Shown here in pieces: positions 18,094-27,640 of a DNA stretch of 64,000 nucleotides. Below the pieces are notes generated by a model. The model did not search any database. It worked only from the letters and a program-made list of their open reading frames with translations, and was not told the origin of the DNA. The stretch covers positions 1-64,000 of the forward strand of contig MIEI01000015.1 in assembly GCA_002095305.1 (NCBI GenBank), given 5' to 3'. Both the position numbers and the translations under genes were made by a program. The DNA comes from Pantoea brenneri. GTDB lineage: Bacteria > Pseudomonadota > Gammaproteobacteria > Enterobacterales > Enterobacteriaceae. The number at the start of each line of letters is the position of its first letter. Position 1 is the stretch's first letter.

Positions 18094-19350
18094 TCATTTG
18101 TAGGTTTTGTAGTTGAGTGAGGAAACTTGAATCTTTTGAATGACGCCGTTTTTAAAGAAGTAATTCATGACGGTCAGGGACAAAAGCTCTGAAAGGAAAA
18201 CGCTCCACGCGGCTCCCATGATGCCGTGGCCCTGAATCAACCACCATGAGAGCGGCAAACTGATGACCATCAGACAAATGATTTTCTTCAGCAGATAGTT
18301 AAACCCTCCCTCCTTAACCATGTAGCGATAAGCTACTGTCCCCATTGCCGAAAAGCTGGTCGCTATCGACAGCAACGTTATGAGACTTCCTGACTGTGTA
18401 AATTCCGGACCATACAACGCGATAATGATCTGCTCGCCGAATAACGAGATGACCAGCAGCATCAGCAATGAAACACCCATAACGTAACCATTGAGCCGGG
18501 CCGCCAGCTTGATGGCCACCTCGCCACGCTCTCTGAAGATTTCAGTGAAGCAGGAGGTAATCAGCGCCACCGGGATAAAAATCCACGAGGCAGAAATGGT
18601 ATTAGCCGCGGCAAACAGGCCGAGGTCGCGCGCCGGGGCGGTGCCCGCCAGGAACATCTGCGCCGCTTTGACCTGGACAGAAATAAAGATGCTGGAGATC
18701 GCCAGCGGCAGACCGGCATACATCAGGTAACGCAGATAGGCAGTCCGCTTTTCACGCGGCGGCATCTGATCCTGGTGTTCCTGATAAAAGTTGTGCCGCT
18801 TGATCAGGTAAGGCACCAGCGTCACCGCCACAATCGACAGCGTCAGCCACAGCGGATTCAGCCGCAGCCAGGCGATGGTAAAGCTGATAGCGAAACTCAG
18901 CAGCATGCCGACCGCATTGGCGATGGTATTCAGACGCGAGGCAAGACGCGCATTGTTGTAAACGCTGAACGTATCCTGGGTGACAAAAACCGAGGCAACA
19001 AATGAGGCCAGTGCAAATGCCAGGAAATTTTCCTGCATGTTGTACCAGACCCAGATTAAGACTGGCACCGAGGTGAGCAGTAAAAGCACCATGCGCAAGG
19101 TACGCGCGATGGTCATCAGGCGTAAGCCTTTCGACGCATTTTTACTGACACGCTTAAACAGAATGGTTTCGGTGCCAAAGATTGCAACGGTTTGCACCAT
19201 CGCAAATAGTGAGGTTGAAAACGCCATCTGGCCAAACACCGTTGGGCCAAAGGATTTCGCCACGTAAGAAGTCACAAATATGACGCCAAACACGGAGATG
19301 ATCTTCTCAGACATCATCCAGGCGGCATTAGACATTACGCTCAATTTCAT
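18094..19350 (-). CDS. Wzx-type polysaccharide flippase
   Basis: This 418-residue inner-membrane protein has about 12 hydrophobic spans and belongs to the MOP/polysaccharide-transporter superfamily (opening MKLSVMSNAAWMMSEKI and FGPTVFGQMAF are typical). Such proteins flip lipid-linked repeat units to the periplasm. The ATG at 19350 has AGGAAGAG upstream; a TTG at 19374 is less likely. It forms a two-gene operon with the ATP-grasp gene, and an RcsAB-like box lies 154 bp upstream. The pair is absent from the matching E. coli region. From memory it recalls the secondary stewartan locus (wzx2 with a partner) of Pantoea, which I cannot verify here. Confidence 0.82.
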   Translation of the reverse strand: MKLSVMSNAAWMMSEKIISVFGVIFVTSYVAKSFGPTVFGQMAFSTSLFAMVQTVAIFGTETILFKRVSKNASKGLRLMTIARTLRMVLLLLTSVPVLIWVWYNMQENFLAFALASFVASVFVTQDTFSVYNNARLASRLNTIANAVGMLLSFAISFTIAWLRLNPLWLTLSIVAVTLVPYLIKRHNFYQEHQDQMPPREKRTAYLRYLMYAGLPLAISSIFISVQVKAAQMFLAGTAPARDLGLFAAANTISASWIFIPVALITSCFTEIFRERGEVAIKLAARLNGYVMGVSLLMLLVISLFGEQIIIALYGPEFTQSGSLITLLSIATSFSAMGTVAYRYMVKEGGFNYLLKKIICLMVISLPLSWWLIQGHGIMGAAWSVFLSELLSLTVMNYFFKNGVIQKIQVSSLNYKTYK

Positions 19351-19874
19351 CGACTCTTCCTTAGTATTACTCAACTACAACCGCTTCGGTACAACATCCC
19401 TGTAACGAATTAATAAGCGCTCAGTGGGCCTGGCGAAAATGTAAGACTTCAAACCAAGCTGGTCCGAAAATTGAGAATCACATCATGATCCGGAGAATAA
19501 ATTCAGGACAATTCTTATTATATTTGGCGCGAATCGGTTCGGTTGGAAACGATTTCAGCCTGAAAATAGTGCAATCTTCATGAGTCATAACCGCTAAATT
19601 AATCAAGTCGGTTATGCTAAATATCCAACGTACGTAGAATTTTTTCGTATTTGGGATGCGATGAATTTATAACAAAAAACCGCCTCCAGGAAGCGCGCCC
19701 CTCGGATCGGAATAAAATAAGATTTATCCCATGATGATATTTATTCTAAATATCTTAATTTAACCTTCGCAATTCAATACGCACACTTTAATACTGCATT
19801 AATAGAAACTTACAGTGCCAGGAATTATTAAAGTCATTCTCATCCATTAATCGATAAGAAAGGTAAGAGCATTT
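19351..19874. other. AT-rich divergent control region of the flippase operon
   Basis: This 524-bp stretch, clearly richer in A+T than its surroundings, separates the minus-strand flippase operon from the plus-strand IS3-like ORF. It holds the RcsAB-like box described separately and presumably both promoters. No gene is seen in it. Its base composition suggests acquired DNA or a silencer-bound region. Confidence 0.6.
19504..19517 (-). promoter_or_regulatory. RcsAB-like box upstream of the flippase operon
   Basis: TAAGAATTGTCCTG (minus strand) matches the RcsAB consensus TAAGAATATTCCTA at 11 of 14 positions. The Rcs phosphorelay activates capsule and exopolysaccharide genes in enterics, which agrees with the downstream Wzx-type gene. 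Confidence 0.5.
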
Positions 19875-20270
19875 ATGAGAAAGTCACGATACAGCGAAGA
19901 TCAAATCACAAATGCCATTAAAGCTTCTGAATCGGGCGTTAAAGTCAGAGAGATTTGCGAAGAGCTGGGTATCTCTGAAGCAACTTTCTACAGCTGGAAG
20001 AAGAAGTTTTCTGGGCTGTCTTCCGAAGAAGGCAGGAAAATCAAAGAGCTGGAGGAAAAACTGCAGAACCTTACCCGTGAACTGCAAACCCTGAACTCTG
20101 ATAAGGAGATGCTGCAAAGCGTTCTGAAGAACTTCTTTACTACGAATGAAAAACGTCAGGCGGTCGACTTCCTGCAGAGCACCTTCGACATCGGCACCCG
20201 TCGCAGCTGTCGTTTATTAGATATCAGTCGCAGCGTATATCATTATCCGTCCGGCACAGAGAATCGCTAA
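19875..20270 (+). CDS. Orphan IS3-family OrfA-like protein fused to an OrfB N-terminal fragment
   Basis: This 131-residue ORF begins like an IS3/IS407-group OrfA: RYSEDQITNAIKASESG and a helix-turn-helix ELGISEATFYSWKKKF, then a leucine-zipper-like coil (residues 55-85). It continues in the same frame into a stretch resembling the start of OrfB (RRSCRLLDISRSVYHYP) and stops there. The catalytic DDE domain is absent, and no OrfB remnant or terminal inverted repeat is evident nearby. It is either a decayed insertion sequence whose reading frame happens to survive, or a domesticated DNA-binding protein. It sits beside the exopolysaccharide gene pair in AT-rich DNA. Confidence 0.7.
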   Translation: MRKSRYSEDQITNAIKASESGVKVREICEELGISEATFYSWKKKFSGLSSEEGRKIKELEEKLQNLTRELQTLNSDKEMLQSVLKNFFTTNEKRQAVDFLQSTFDIGTRRSCRLLDISRSVYHYPSGTENR

Positions 20271-21194
20271 ACCCAATGCTACCGCGCTTTTTAGACTTAA
20301 CGCTGAGATTTGTTCTTACCAGAAGAGATGAAGATCATTTAACAGGACAATTGCGGCACCCTTTTCCGCTCCATTTATAACTAATGAATGGCTTCACGGC
20401 TAAGCTTCTTTTTTTGCGGTAAAATTGATTCACAACAGCAAAAGTCTCGCATTCTACGCACCTTTCCCCTCTCCCAATCCCGTTTCGGCGGGATTGGGGT
20501 CTCGTGTTTCTTCGTTAAGCTCGGCTAATCATCGGAACTGAATTGCATTCTTTCCGTTAAGCCGGCTTAAACATCGCTTTTAAAATAACCTACGCGCCTT
20601 TAAGTTAATGATGGATCTAATCCCCATTTTTGCGGTTACGCTTTAATTCGCGAGTAGTGTCATTCGGCAAAACTTTCTCCAGGATTAATCCAGGATAAAT
20701 AGTTTATTACTGCTTATCACTAACGTTATGTACCTACTCATTTTGCATCCTTAGTGCGCATCAATGATGCCGGACGTTAATCTTTAAATAAAAACGCAGC
20801 GGCGGAATTCTCTTACTCTTTTATCAATGAATGAAGTTAATAGTGGTTTTTAGTCGCCGTTCTTCAGGTCCGGAAGGCAATAGCAGCAGGTCGTTAATCA
20901 CTTAATCGCCATTATCTGGCCGAAATTCGTCTCATTAATGGATGAATTTCAACCACTGCCCGGGCGTTACACATCAAAAAGGATCTGATTCTGACCTGTG
21001 CTGGCTGTTTTTTAGCCTGGGCTTGTCGTCAATGGCGTGAAGATGAAGCGGCCTGTCCGGCCGGATGTGAGGTATGAAATCGATTACGTAGCGAATATGG
21101 GTGCAAAATCGTTCAAATCGGAATGCGACTTAATCTTAAAAAGCCGCGCGGACGGCTGACCGCGCGACAGAACAAAGATTATCCACTGGCAGCG
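20271..21194. other. 924-bp AT-rich stretch without a recognisable gene
   Basis: No protein of known family is seen on either strand. A GC hairpin is at 20473-20498. A 32-codon frame starts at 20941 (MNFNHCPGVTHQ...) but has no ribosome binding site. The stretch may contain decayed mobile-element or island DNA left with the IS3-like ORF, or an untranslated RNA; neither can be shown from sequence alone. Confidence 0.6.
20473..20498. repeat. Isolated perfect 10-bp-stem hairpin
   Basis: CCCAATCCCG, loop TTTCGG, CGGGATTGGG lies in otherwise AT-rich DNA, followed by GTCTCGTGTTTCTTC on the plus strand. It could be the 3' end of an RNA transcribed rightward; the T tract is weak. Confidence 0.55.
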
Positions 21195-22154
21195 TTACTC
21201 GTTGATCGCCACCACCAGCGGTTGCGGTTTTATCCGCATCGCCCACAGCACGCCAGCCATCAGAAAAATAATGCCGGCCACGGTCAGCAGCGGCGGCCAG
21301 CTTTGATGCCAGAGAAAAGTCCACAAAAGGCCAAAGAGGATTTCAAAAACGATCAATGGCCCCATCAATACAGTGGGTAAACGCTGGCTGGCGGCATTCC
21401 AGCACAGCGTCCCCAGCCAGGAGCAGAGCAGACCAATCGCCAGCATTAGCGGAATGAAGACCCGAGGATGAGGCCCAAACGGCAGCGTGAAGTCAGGCTG
21501 CTGCCAGGCGAGCTGAGCGCTGACCAGCGCATACAGCACCAGCGCCATCGGCAGCGTGACCAGCCCCTGCGCCGTAGCCCAGGTAGAAGGCCGGTGTTCA
21601 GGGTGCGTGCGCAGCCAGCGCGCGTTACGCAATGGATACCAGGTCCAGCACACCACGGCCAGCATCGCCAGCACAATCCCGGTGAGATACCGGCCGAGGT
21701 CCAGCGTGCTGCCATGAGCCTGCAACTCGGCAGCATTCACGCACACCAGCCCGGCCGCCATCAGTATTAAGGCAGGAAACAGTCGCCGCCACGGCAGTCG
21801 CCCTTCAAGATGACCGTAACAGAGGTTCGCGGTGACAGCGATCACCACCGGCAGCGTACCGATTATCATGGTCGAGACCGGCGCGCCGGTGCGCTGAATG
21901 GCATTGGCGAGAAAGGCGTAGTAAAGAAGGTTGCCCACCAGCGAAAGCTTTACCGCTTCCCGCCAGTCAGCCACAACCAGCCGCTGCAATCGACGGCGGT
22001 CGTGCCACGCCAGCGGCAGCGCAATCAGGCCAAAGGCAACGTAGCGGCCAGCTGATTGCAACGCCCCGGGATAGTCCGGCACCAGCAACGGGCCAACAAA
22101 GATCAGTCCCCACATCAGACCTGCGGTCACAGCAAACAGTACGCCAGCGAGCAT
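21195..22154 (-). CDS. EamA/DMT-family transporter
   Basis: This 319-residue inner-membrane protein has ten hydrophobic spans in two repeated EamA halves, opening MLAGVLFAVTAGLMWG. Members export or import amino acids, nucleosides or other metabolites; the substrate here cannot be told. It lies 75 bp downstream of an AraC-type gene on the same strand and is likely controlled by it. GGGAAA precedes the ATG. Confidence 0.88.
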   Translation of the reverse strand: MLAGVLFAVTAGLMWGLIFVGPLLVPDYPGALQSAGRYVAFGLIALPLAWHDRRRLQRLVVADWREAVKLSLVGNLLYYAFLANAIQRTGAPVSTMIIGTLPVVIAVTANLCYGHLEGRLPWRRLFPALILMAAGLVCVNAAELQAHGSTLDLGRYLTGIVLAMLAVVCWTWYPLRNARWLRTHPEHRPSTWATAQGLVTLPMALVLYALVSAQLAWQQPDFTLPFGPHPRVFIPLMLAIGLLCSWLGTLCWNAASQRLPTVLMGPLIVFEILFGLLWTFLWHQSWPPLLTVAGIIFLMAGVLWAMRIKPQPLVVAINE

Positions 22155-22229
22155 AATTTTTCCCTTTATCGTTTGTCTGGCGCAGTGTGGCGAAATGAGG
22201 CGGGAAAGGCTTGTAGCAGATTGCGATTT

Positions 22230-23057
22230 TCAGGCCTGGCGCACCTGTTTCTGATAGCGGACCGGAGTAATACCGTACCGGTTGGCGAAGGCGCGGGTCA
22301 GGTGAGCCTGATCGGTCAGCCCCACCGCAGCCGCCACGCTGGCTGCACTCTCCCCCTGCGCCAGCCGCTGTTTAGCATCATACAGCCGAAAGGCCATCAG
22401 CATCTGATGCGGCGTCACATGATAATGCTGGCGAAAAGCACGTAAAAAGTGCCAGGGCGATAATGCTGCCAGCGCCGCCAGCTCCTCAAGGCGCACCGGT
22501 TGCGCCAGGTTTTCCCGCAGGTAATCACGTACCTTATCGAAGCGATGCGCTGGCTGAAGCCGGGCGGACGACGCCATCCGCGCCAGTGGCCGAATCTGCA
22601 ATAACAGTTCCGACAGCAATCCCTGACGTGCCAGCACCGAGTCCGCCTGCCACAGTGCCGCCAGGGTGCGCGACAGCGGCTGGGCCAGACGGGAATCAGT
22701 CAGCAGTGCCTCATTAAACCACCAGCCGCGATCGCCGGTCAGCTCATCCATTAACTGTGGCTGGATATAGATCATCTGATAACGCCAGCCTTCGGCACAG
22801 GCGGATTCCCCGGTATGCAGTTCATCCGGATTCATCATCACCAGCGAATCTTTGGGTGCGGTGTATTGGGTGCCGCGATAGCGAAAGCGCTGCGCGCCAG
22901 CTTCAATAGTGCCGATACCAAAGGCTTCATGCGTATGCGGTTCAAAGGCGTAGCGAGAGATGTGAGCCTGATACAGTTCCACACCGGGTAACTCAGACAG
23001 CTGCTGAAACTGCGCGCGATCTGTCTCGCAGGGAAAAATAGCCGGAACGCCCTCCAC
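22230..23057 (-). CDS. AraC-family transcriptional regulator
   Basis: This 275-residue regulator has an N-terminal cupin-like sensing domain (AFEPHTHEAFGIGTIEAG, DELHTGE) and a C-terminal pair of AraC helix-turn-helices (LEELAALAALSPWHFLRAFR and ASVAAAVGLTDQAHLTRAF). The GTG start is supported by a GAGGAGAG box five bases upstream. AraC regulators of this layout often control an adjacent exporter, here the EamA gene immediately downstream. It is divergent from the cysteine hydrolase gene. Confidence 0.9.
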   Translation of the reverse strand: MEGVPAIFPCETDRAQFQQLSELPGVELYQAHISRYAFEPHTHEAFGIGTIEAGAQRFRYRGTQYTAPKDSLVMMNPDELHTGESACAEGWRYQMIYIQPQLMDELTGDRGWWFNEALLTDSRLAQPLSRTLAALWQADSVLARQGLLSELLLQIRPLARMASSARLQPAHRFDKVRDYLRENLAQPVRLEELAALAALSPWHFLRAFRQHYHVTPHQMLMAFRLYDAKQRLAQGESAASVAAAVGLTDQAHLTRAFANRYGITPVRYQKQVRQA

Positions 23058-23184
23058 TTCACTCTCCTCATTTAACCGACAGGCAGTTCAGCATGCCTGT
23101 GATGGACGATAAAATGCAAAATATTGCTATTCATCCGCCTGGTGCCAGGCAACACTGCTTTTTTCCGTCGCGATAGGATCAAGC

Positions 23185-23715
23185 ATGGCACAGCGAGTGG
23201 TGTTGGTTATAGATATGCAAAATGGCGTATTCGCTACGCCGCGTTTTGACTGGCAGGGGCGGGTGGCGCAGATAAATCGTCTGACTGAGCGGGCCGATGT
23301 CACGGTGTTTATCCAGCATACCGAGGAAAGCCTGCCTGAAGGCAGTCATGCTTTTGCGCTGTTGCCCGAGATCCACCAGCCTGCCGGCGCGCATTTTATC
23401 ACTAAAACGGCCTGCGACAGCTTCTGGCAGACTGGTCTGGCTGCGTTGCTTCAGACGCTGGCGGTGAAGGAATTTGTGATTTGCGGCTGTGCCACAGACT
23501 ACTGCCTGGATACCACCATTAAAGTTGGTGCCAGCGCCGGCTATCGCATCACCGTGGCGGCAGATGCGCATACCACCGCCGATCGCCGCTGGGTGAGCGC
23601 AGAACAGCTGATAGGTCAGCATAATGAGGTGTGGTCGTCGCTGCTGATACCCGGCAACGTGCCGCGCGTGCTGAGCTGTGACGCAATCCTGACCGAATGG
23701 GCGTCCCTCGCCTGA
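23185..23715 (+). CDS. Cysteine hydrolase, isochorismatase family
   Basis: This 176-residue cytosolic hydrolase has the family triad visible as Asp10 (VLVIDMQNG), Lys74 ([11 protein letters not shown]) and the nucleophile Cys107 ([11 protein letters not shown]). Family members hydrolyse amides or vinyl ethers such as nicotinamide, ureidoglycolate-type compounds or isochorismate; the substrate is not predictable here. The ATG at 23185 has AGGA upstream. It is divergent from the AraC gene and convergent with ssb. Confidence 0.9.
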   Translation: MAQRVVLVIDMQNGVFATPRFDWQGRVAQINRLTERADVTVFIQHTEESLPEGSHAFALLPEIHQPAGAHFITKTACDSFWQTGLAALLQTLAVKEFVICGCATDYCLDTTIKVGASAGYRITVAADAHTTADRRWVSAEQLIGQHNEVWSSLLIPGNVPRVLSCDAILTEWASLA

Positions 23716-23744
23716 TCTGTTTGTGCAGCCGCTATTAAAGGTAA

Positions 23745-23769
23745 TAAAAAGGCCCGGTATACCGGGCCT
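23745..23769 (-). terminator. Terminator of ssb
   Basis: The 18-bp palindrome GGCCCGGTATACCGGGCC (23751-23768) is followed on the minus strand by TTTTTATTA, 32 bp past the ssb stop; it may also stop the convergent hydrolase transcript. Confidence 0.85.
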
Positions 23770-23800
23770 GTTTGCTATCAATGTCGCGCTGTCAGGCGGA

Positions 23801-24354
23801 TCAGAACGGGATATCGTCGTCAAAATCCATTGGCGGTTCGTTGTTGTTGCTGGCAGGTGCGCTCTGAGGCTGCTGCTGCGGACGGGACTGCGCGCCGCCG
23901 CTGAACTGATTATTGCTGCCCTGCGGCTGCTGTGGCTGGCCCCAACCGTTGTTGTTACCGCCGCCCTGCGCGCCGCCTGCTGATGCACCGGCGTTACCGC
24001 CCTGCTGACGGCCGCCCAGCATCTGCATGGTGCCGCCGACGTTAACCACCACTTCGGTGGTGTAACGCTCCTGGCCACCCTGATCCTGCCATTTACGAGT
24101 GCGCAGCTGGCCTCGATATAGACCTGAGACCCTTTTTTCAGGTATTCACCCGCGACTTCAGCCAGTTTGCCAAACAGCACCACACGGTGCCACTCAGTGA
24201 TCTCTTTGTTTTCACCGGTCTGCTTGTCGCGCCAGCTTTCCGACGTAGCCAGCGTAATGTTGGCAACAGCGCCACCATTTGGCATATAACGTACTTCCGG
24301 ATCCTGACCCAGATTCCCGACAAGAATCACTTTGTTAACGCCACGACTGGCCAT
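23801..24354 (-). pseudogene. ssb: Single-stranded DNA-binding protein, frameshifted in this sequence (probable sequence error)
   Basis: The first 82 codons ([19 protein letters not shown]... to QVYIE) are nearly identical to E. coli SSB. The frame then breaks: GAG-GCC-AGC replaces the expected GAG-GGC-CAG, so one G of a GGG run is missing near 24112. The correct frame resumes at once ([22 protein letters not shown]) and runs through the Gly/Gln-rich linker to the conserved acidic tip MDFDDDIPF, which docks many repair and replication proteins. With the base restored the protein is 184 residues (E. coli 178). Read literally, the frame continues as unrelated sequence. SSB is essential, so true inactivation is implausible. 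It is divergent from uvrA with an SOS box between. Confidence 0.93.
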
Positions 24355-24480
24355 GTTGCTGTCTCCCGATGAGTTAATGCATACAGTCTAATCTATCAAT
24401 TCTAACACGTCCTGCTGACTGTTTCCCACTTTAGAGCGGGGTTCCAATTTTAATCATCCGCCGCCAAAAGGCAAAGAGTA

Positions 24481-24496
24481 CTGGATATTTATTCAG
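24481..24496. promoter_or_regulatory. LexA (SOS) box between ssb and uvrA
   Basis: CTGGATATTTATTCAG fits the LexA operator CTG-N10-CAG with an AT-rich centre, 83 bp upstream of uvrA. E. coli has a LexA site in the same divergent spacer. Confidence 0.9.
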
Positions 24497-24578
24497 TCTA
24501 TTTTTTGTGCCATAATGATGCGTTTATTCTGGCCGTGTCGGCAAGGCGCGGTGAGTGCTGCTAATCCGGGAAAGGTGA

Positions 24579-27407
24579 ATGGATAAGATCGAAGTTCGTG
24601 GTGCCCGCACCCATAATTTGAAAAACATCAACCTGACCATCCCACGCGACAAACTCATTGTGGTGACCGGCCTGTCTGGCTCCGGTAAATCCTCACTGGC
24701 GTTTGATACGCTGTATGCGGAAGGTCAGCGCCGCTATGTGGAGTCGCTCTCTGCGTATGCGCGCCAGTTTCTTTCGCTGATGGAAAAACCGGACGTCGAT
24801 CATATCGAAGGTTTGTCGCCCGCCATTTCCATTGAGCAGAAATCAACCTCACATAACCCGCGATCTACGGTCGGTACCATCACCGAGATCCACGACTATC
24901 TGCGTCTGCTGTTTGCCCGCGTCGGTGAGCCGCGCTGTCCGGATCACGATGTGCCGCTGGCGGCGCAGACCGTCAGCCAGATGGTTGATCAGGTGCTCTC
25001 TCAGCCGGAAGGCCGCCGCTTGATGCTGCTGGCTCCGGTGGTGAAGGATCGTAAAGGCGAGCACACCAAAACGCTGGAAAACCTGGCGACGCAGGGCTAC
25101 ATTCGTGCGCGTATCGACGGCGAAGTATGCGATCTCTCCGATCCGCCAAAGCTTGAACTGCAGAAGAAGCACACCATTGAAGTAGTGATTGATCGCTTTA
25201 AAGTGCGTGCCGATCTGGCAACCCGGCTGGCCGAATCGTTTGAAACCACGCTGGATCTCTCTGGCGGCACGGCGATCGTGGCGGATATGGATGACAGCGC
25301 GGCTGAAGAGCTGCTGTTCTCTGCCAACTTTGCCTGCCCGATTTGTGGCTACAGCATGAGCGAGCTGGAACCGCGCCTGTTCTCGTTTAACAACCCTGCG
25401 GGTGCCTGTCCGACCTGTGATGGGCTGGGCGTGCAGCAATATTTCGACCCGGATCGGGTAGTCCAGAACCCGGAGCTCTCGCTGGCGGGCGGTGCAATCC
25501 GCGGCTGGGATCGCCGTAACTTCTACTATTTCCAGATGCTGCGCTCACTGGCGGAACATCTCGATTTTGATATCGAAGCGTCGTTCGGCAGCCTGCCGGA
25601 TAACGTGCAGAAAGTGATTCTGTACGGTTCCGGTAAAGAGACCATTGAGTTCAAGTACATCAACGATCGGGGTGACACCTCCGTGCGTCGCCATCCGTTT
25701 GAAGGCGTGCTGAACAACATGGAACGCCGTTACAAAGAGACCGAATCGTCAGCGGTGCGCGAAGAGCTGGCGAAATTTATCAGTAACCGGGCCTGTGCCA
25801 CCTGCGATGGGACGCGTCTGCGTCGTGAAGCGCGCCATGTCTTCGTGGAAAACACCACGCTGCCGACCATCTCGGAGATGAGTATCGGTCATGCGATGTC
25901 GTTCTTTGAAAACCTGAAGCTCAGCGGCCAGCGCGCCCAAATCGCGGAAAAAGTGCTGAAAGAGATCAGCGATCGCCTGAGCTTCCTGGTGAACGTCGGC
26001 CTGAACTACCTGTCGATGTCTCGTTCGGCTGAAACCCTTTCCGGCGGTGAAGCACAGCGTATCCGTCTGGCCAGCCAGATCGGCGCGGGCCTGGTGGGCG
26101 TGATGTACGTGCTGGATGAGCCCTCTATCGGCCTGCATCAGCGCGATAACGAGCGCCTGCTCGGCACCCTGATTCACCTGCGCGATCTCGGCAATACGGT
26201 GATTGTGGTTGAGCACGATGAAGATGCGATTCGGGCGGCTGACCACGTGATCGATATCGGTCCCGGCGCGGGCGTGCATGGCGGCCAGGTCGTGGCAGAA
26301 GGCACCGTGGATGAGATCATGGCGCAGGAAGCGTCACTGACCGGCCAGTTCCTTAGCGGCAAGCGTGAAATTTCCGTGCCGCCGCAGCGGGTTAAAGGCG
26401 ATCCGGCCAAAGTGCTGAAGGTGACGGGCGCACGCGGCAACAACCTCAAGGACGTGACGCTGACGCTGCCGGTCGGGCTGTTTACCTGCATCACCGGCGT
26501 ATCGGGTTCAGGTAAATCGACGCTGATCAACGATACGCTGTTCCCGATTGCCCAGCGCGCGCTCAACGGCGCGACCATCGCGGAACCGGCGGCCTATCGC
26601 GAGGTCACCGGCCTCGAGCATTTCGATAAGGTCATCGACATCGACCAGAGCCCGATTGGCCGGACACCGCGCTCTAACCCGGCAACCTACACCGGCATCT
26701 TCACGCCGGTACGTGAACTGTTTGCTGGCGTGCCGGAAGCGCGCTCGCGTGGATACAATCCGGGCCGCTTCAGTTTCAACGTGCGTGGTGGACGCTGTGA
26801 AGCCTGTCAGGGCGATGGCGTACTGAAAGTCGAAATGCACTTTTTACCGGACATTTATGTGCCGTGCGATCAGTGCAAAGGCAAACGCTATAACCGCGAA
26901 ACGCTGGAAGTGAAGTACAAGGGCAAGAGCATCCACGAAGTGCTGGAAATGACCATTGAGGAAGCGCGGGAGTTCTTCGATGTGGTGCCGGCGCTGGCGC
27001 GTAAGTTGCAGACGCTGATCGATGTGGGTCTCTCTTACATCCGTCTCGGCCAGTCCGCTACTACTCTTTCCGGCGGTGAAGCGCAGCGCGTTAAGCTGGC
27101 GCGTGAGCTGTCGAAGCGCGGCACCGGTCAGACGCTCTATATCCTTGATGAGCCCACTACCGGCCTGCACTTTGCCGATATCCAGCAGCTGCTGGAAGTG
27201 CTGCATCAGCTGCGCGATCAGGGCAATACCATCGTGGTGATTGAGCACAATCTCGACGTGATCAAAACTGCCGACTGGATTGTCGATCTCGGTCCGGAAG
27301 GCGGCAGCGGCGGCGGTGAAATTCTGGTGGCCGGCACGCCAGAAACCGTGGCGGAGTGTGAAAAATCACACACCGCACGCTTCCTCAAACCGTTGCTGAA
27401 CAAGTAA
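24579..27407 (+). CDS. uvrA: Excinuclease ABC subunit UvrA
   Basis: This 942-residue damage-recognition ATPase (E. coli 940) loads UvrB at bulky DNA lesions. It has two ABC modules: Walker [10 protein letters not shown] (residues 31-39) and GVSGSGKST (about 640), with two LSGGEAQR signatures. Zinc-finger cysteines are visible as CPICGY...CPTC (about 253-280) and CEACQGDG...CDQC (about 740-765). It is divergent from ssb under an SOS box and followed by a terminator. Confidence 0.98.
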   Translation: MDKIEVRGARTHNLKNINLTIPRDKLIVVTGLSGSGKSSLAFDTLYAEGQRRYVESLSAYARQFLSLMEKPDVDHIEGLSPAISIEQKSTSHNPRSTVGTITEIHDYLRLLFARVGEPRCPDHDVPLAAQTVSQMVDQVLSQPEGRRLMLLAPVVKDRKGEHTKTLENLATQGYIRARIDGEVCDLSDPPKLELQKKHTIEVVIDRFKVRADLATRLAESFETTLDLSGGTAIVADMDDSAAEELLFSANFACPICGYSMSELEPRLFSFNNPAGACPTCDGLGVQQYFDPDRVVQNPELSLAGGAIRGWDRRNFYYFQMLRSLAEHLDFDIEASFGSLPDNVQKVILYGSGKETIEFKYINDRGDTSVRRHPFEGVLNNMERRYKETESSAVREELAKFISNRACATCDGTRLRREARHVFVENTTLPTISEMSIGHAMSFFENLKLSGQRAQIAEKVLKEISDRLSFLVNVGLNYLSMSRSAETLSGGEAQRIRLASQIGAGLVGVMYVLDEPSIGLHQRDNERLLGTLIHLRDLGNTVIVVEHDEDAIRAADHVIDIGPGAGVHGGQVVAEGTVDEIMAQEASLTGQFLSGKREISVPPQRVKGDPAKVLKVTGARGNNLKDVTLTLPVGLFTCITGVSGSGKSTLINDTLFPIAQRALNGATIAEPAAYREVTGLEHFDKVIDIDQSPIGRTPRSNPATYTGIFTPVRELFAGVPEARSRGYNPGRFSFNVRGGRCEACQGDGVLKVEMHFLPDIYVPCDQCKGKRYNRETLEVKYKGKSIHEVLEMTIEEAREFFDVVPALARKLQTLIDVGLSYIRLGQSATTLSGGEAQRVKLARELSKRGTGQTLYILDEPTTGLHFADIQQLLEVLHQLRDQGNTIVVIEHNLDVIKTADWIVDLGPEGGSGGGEILVAGTPETVAECEKSHTARFLKPLLNK

Positions 27408-27414
27408 TCTGTCA

Positions 27415-27441
27415 GGCCCGCCTCGTGCGGGCCTTTTTTTT
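27415..27441 (+). terminator. uvrA terminator
   Basis: GGCCCGC, loop CTCGT, GCGGGCC is followed by eight T, 8 bp after the stop codon. Confidence 0.93.
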
Positions 27442-27640
27442 ACCGGCTGCCCATTCAGCCAGAGAAATGCAGGATCAGGCAAGATTCAGACACCTATAGG
27501 CATATACGCTTTTCGCTACGCTGACTATCCTTAAGCGGTTCCTCTTTGGCACGCCCTGCGCGTCGCCCTGTTTTCGCTGCAGCACACTGCTGCCGCACTT
27601 CACCGAAAAACACGCACGACACATCGAAACTGGAGACACC

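Noticed and set aside
20941-21039. Short frame MNFNHCPGVTHQ... in the gene-free stretch
   Set aside because: Thirty-two codons, no ribosome binding site and no similarity to known proteins.
23179-24354. Long minus-strand frame starting as SSB and continuing for 391 codons
   Set aside because: After codon 82 the sequence is the wrong frame; it is a by-product of the one-base deletion, and the real SSB C-terminus lies in the neighbouring frame.
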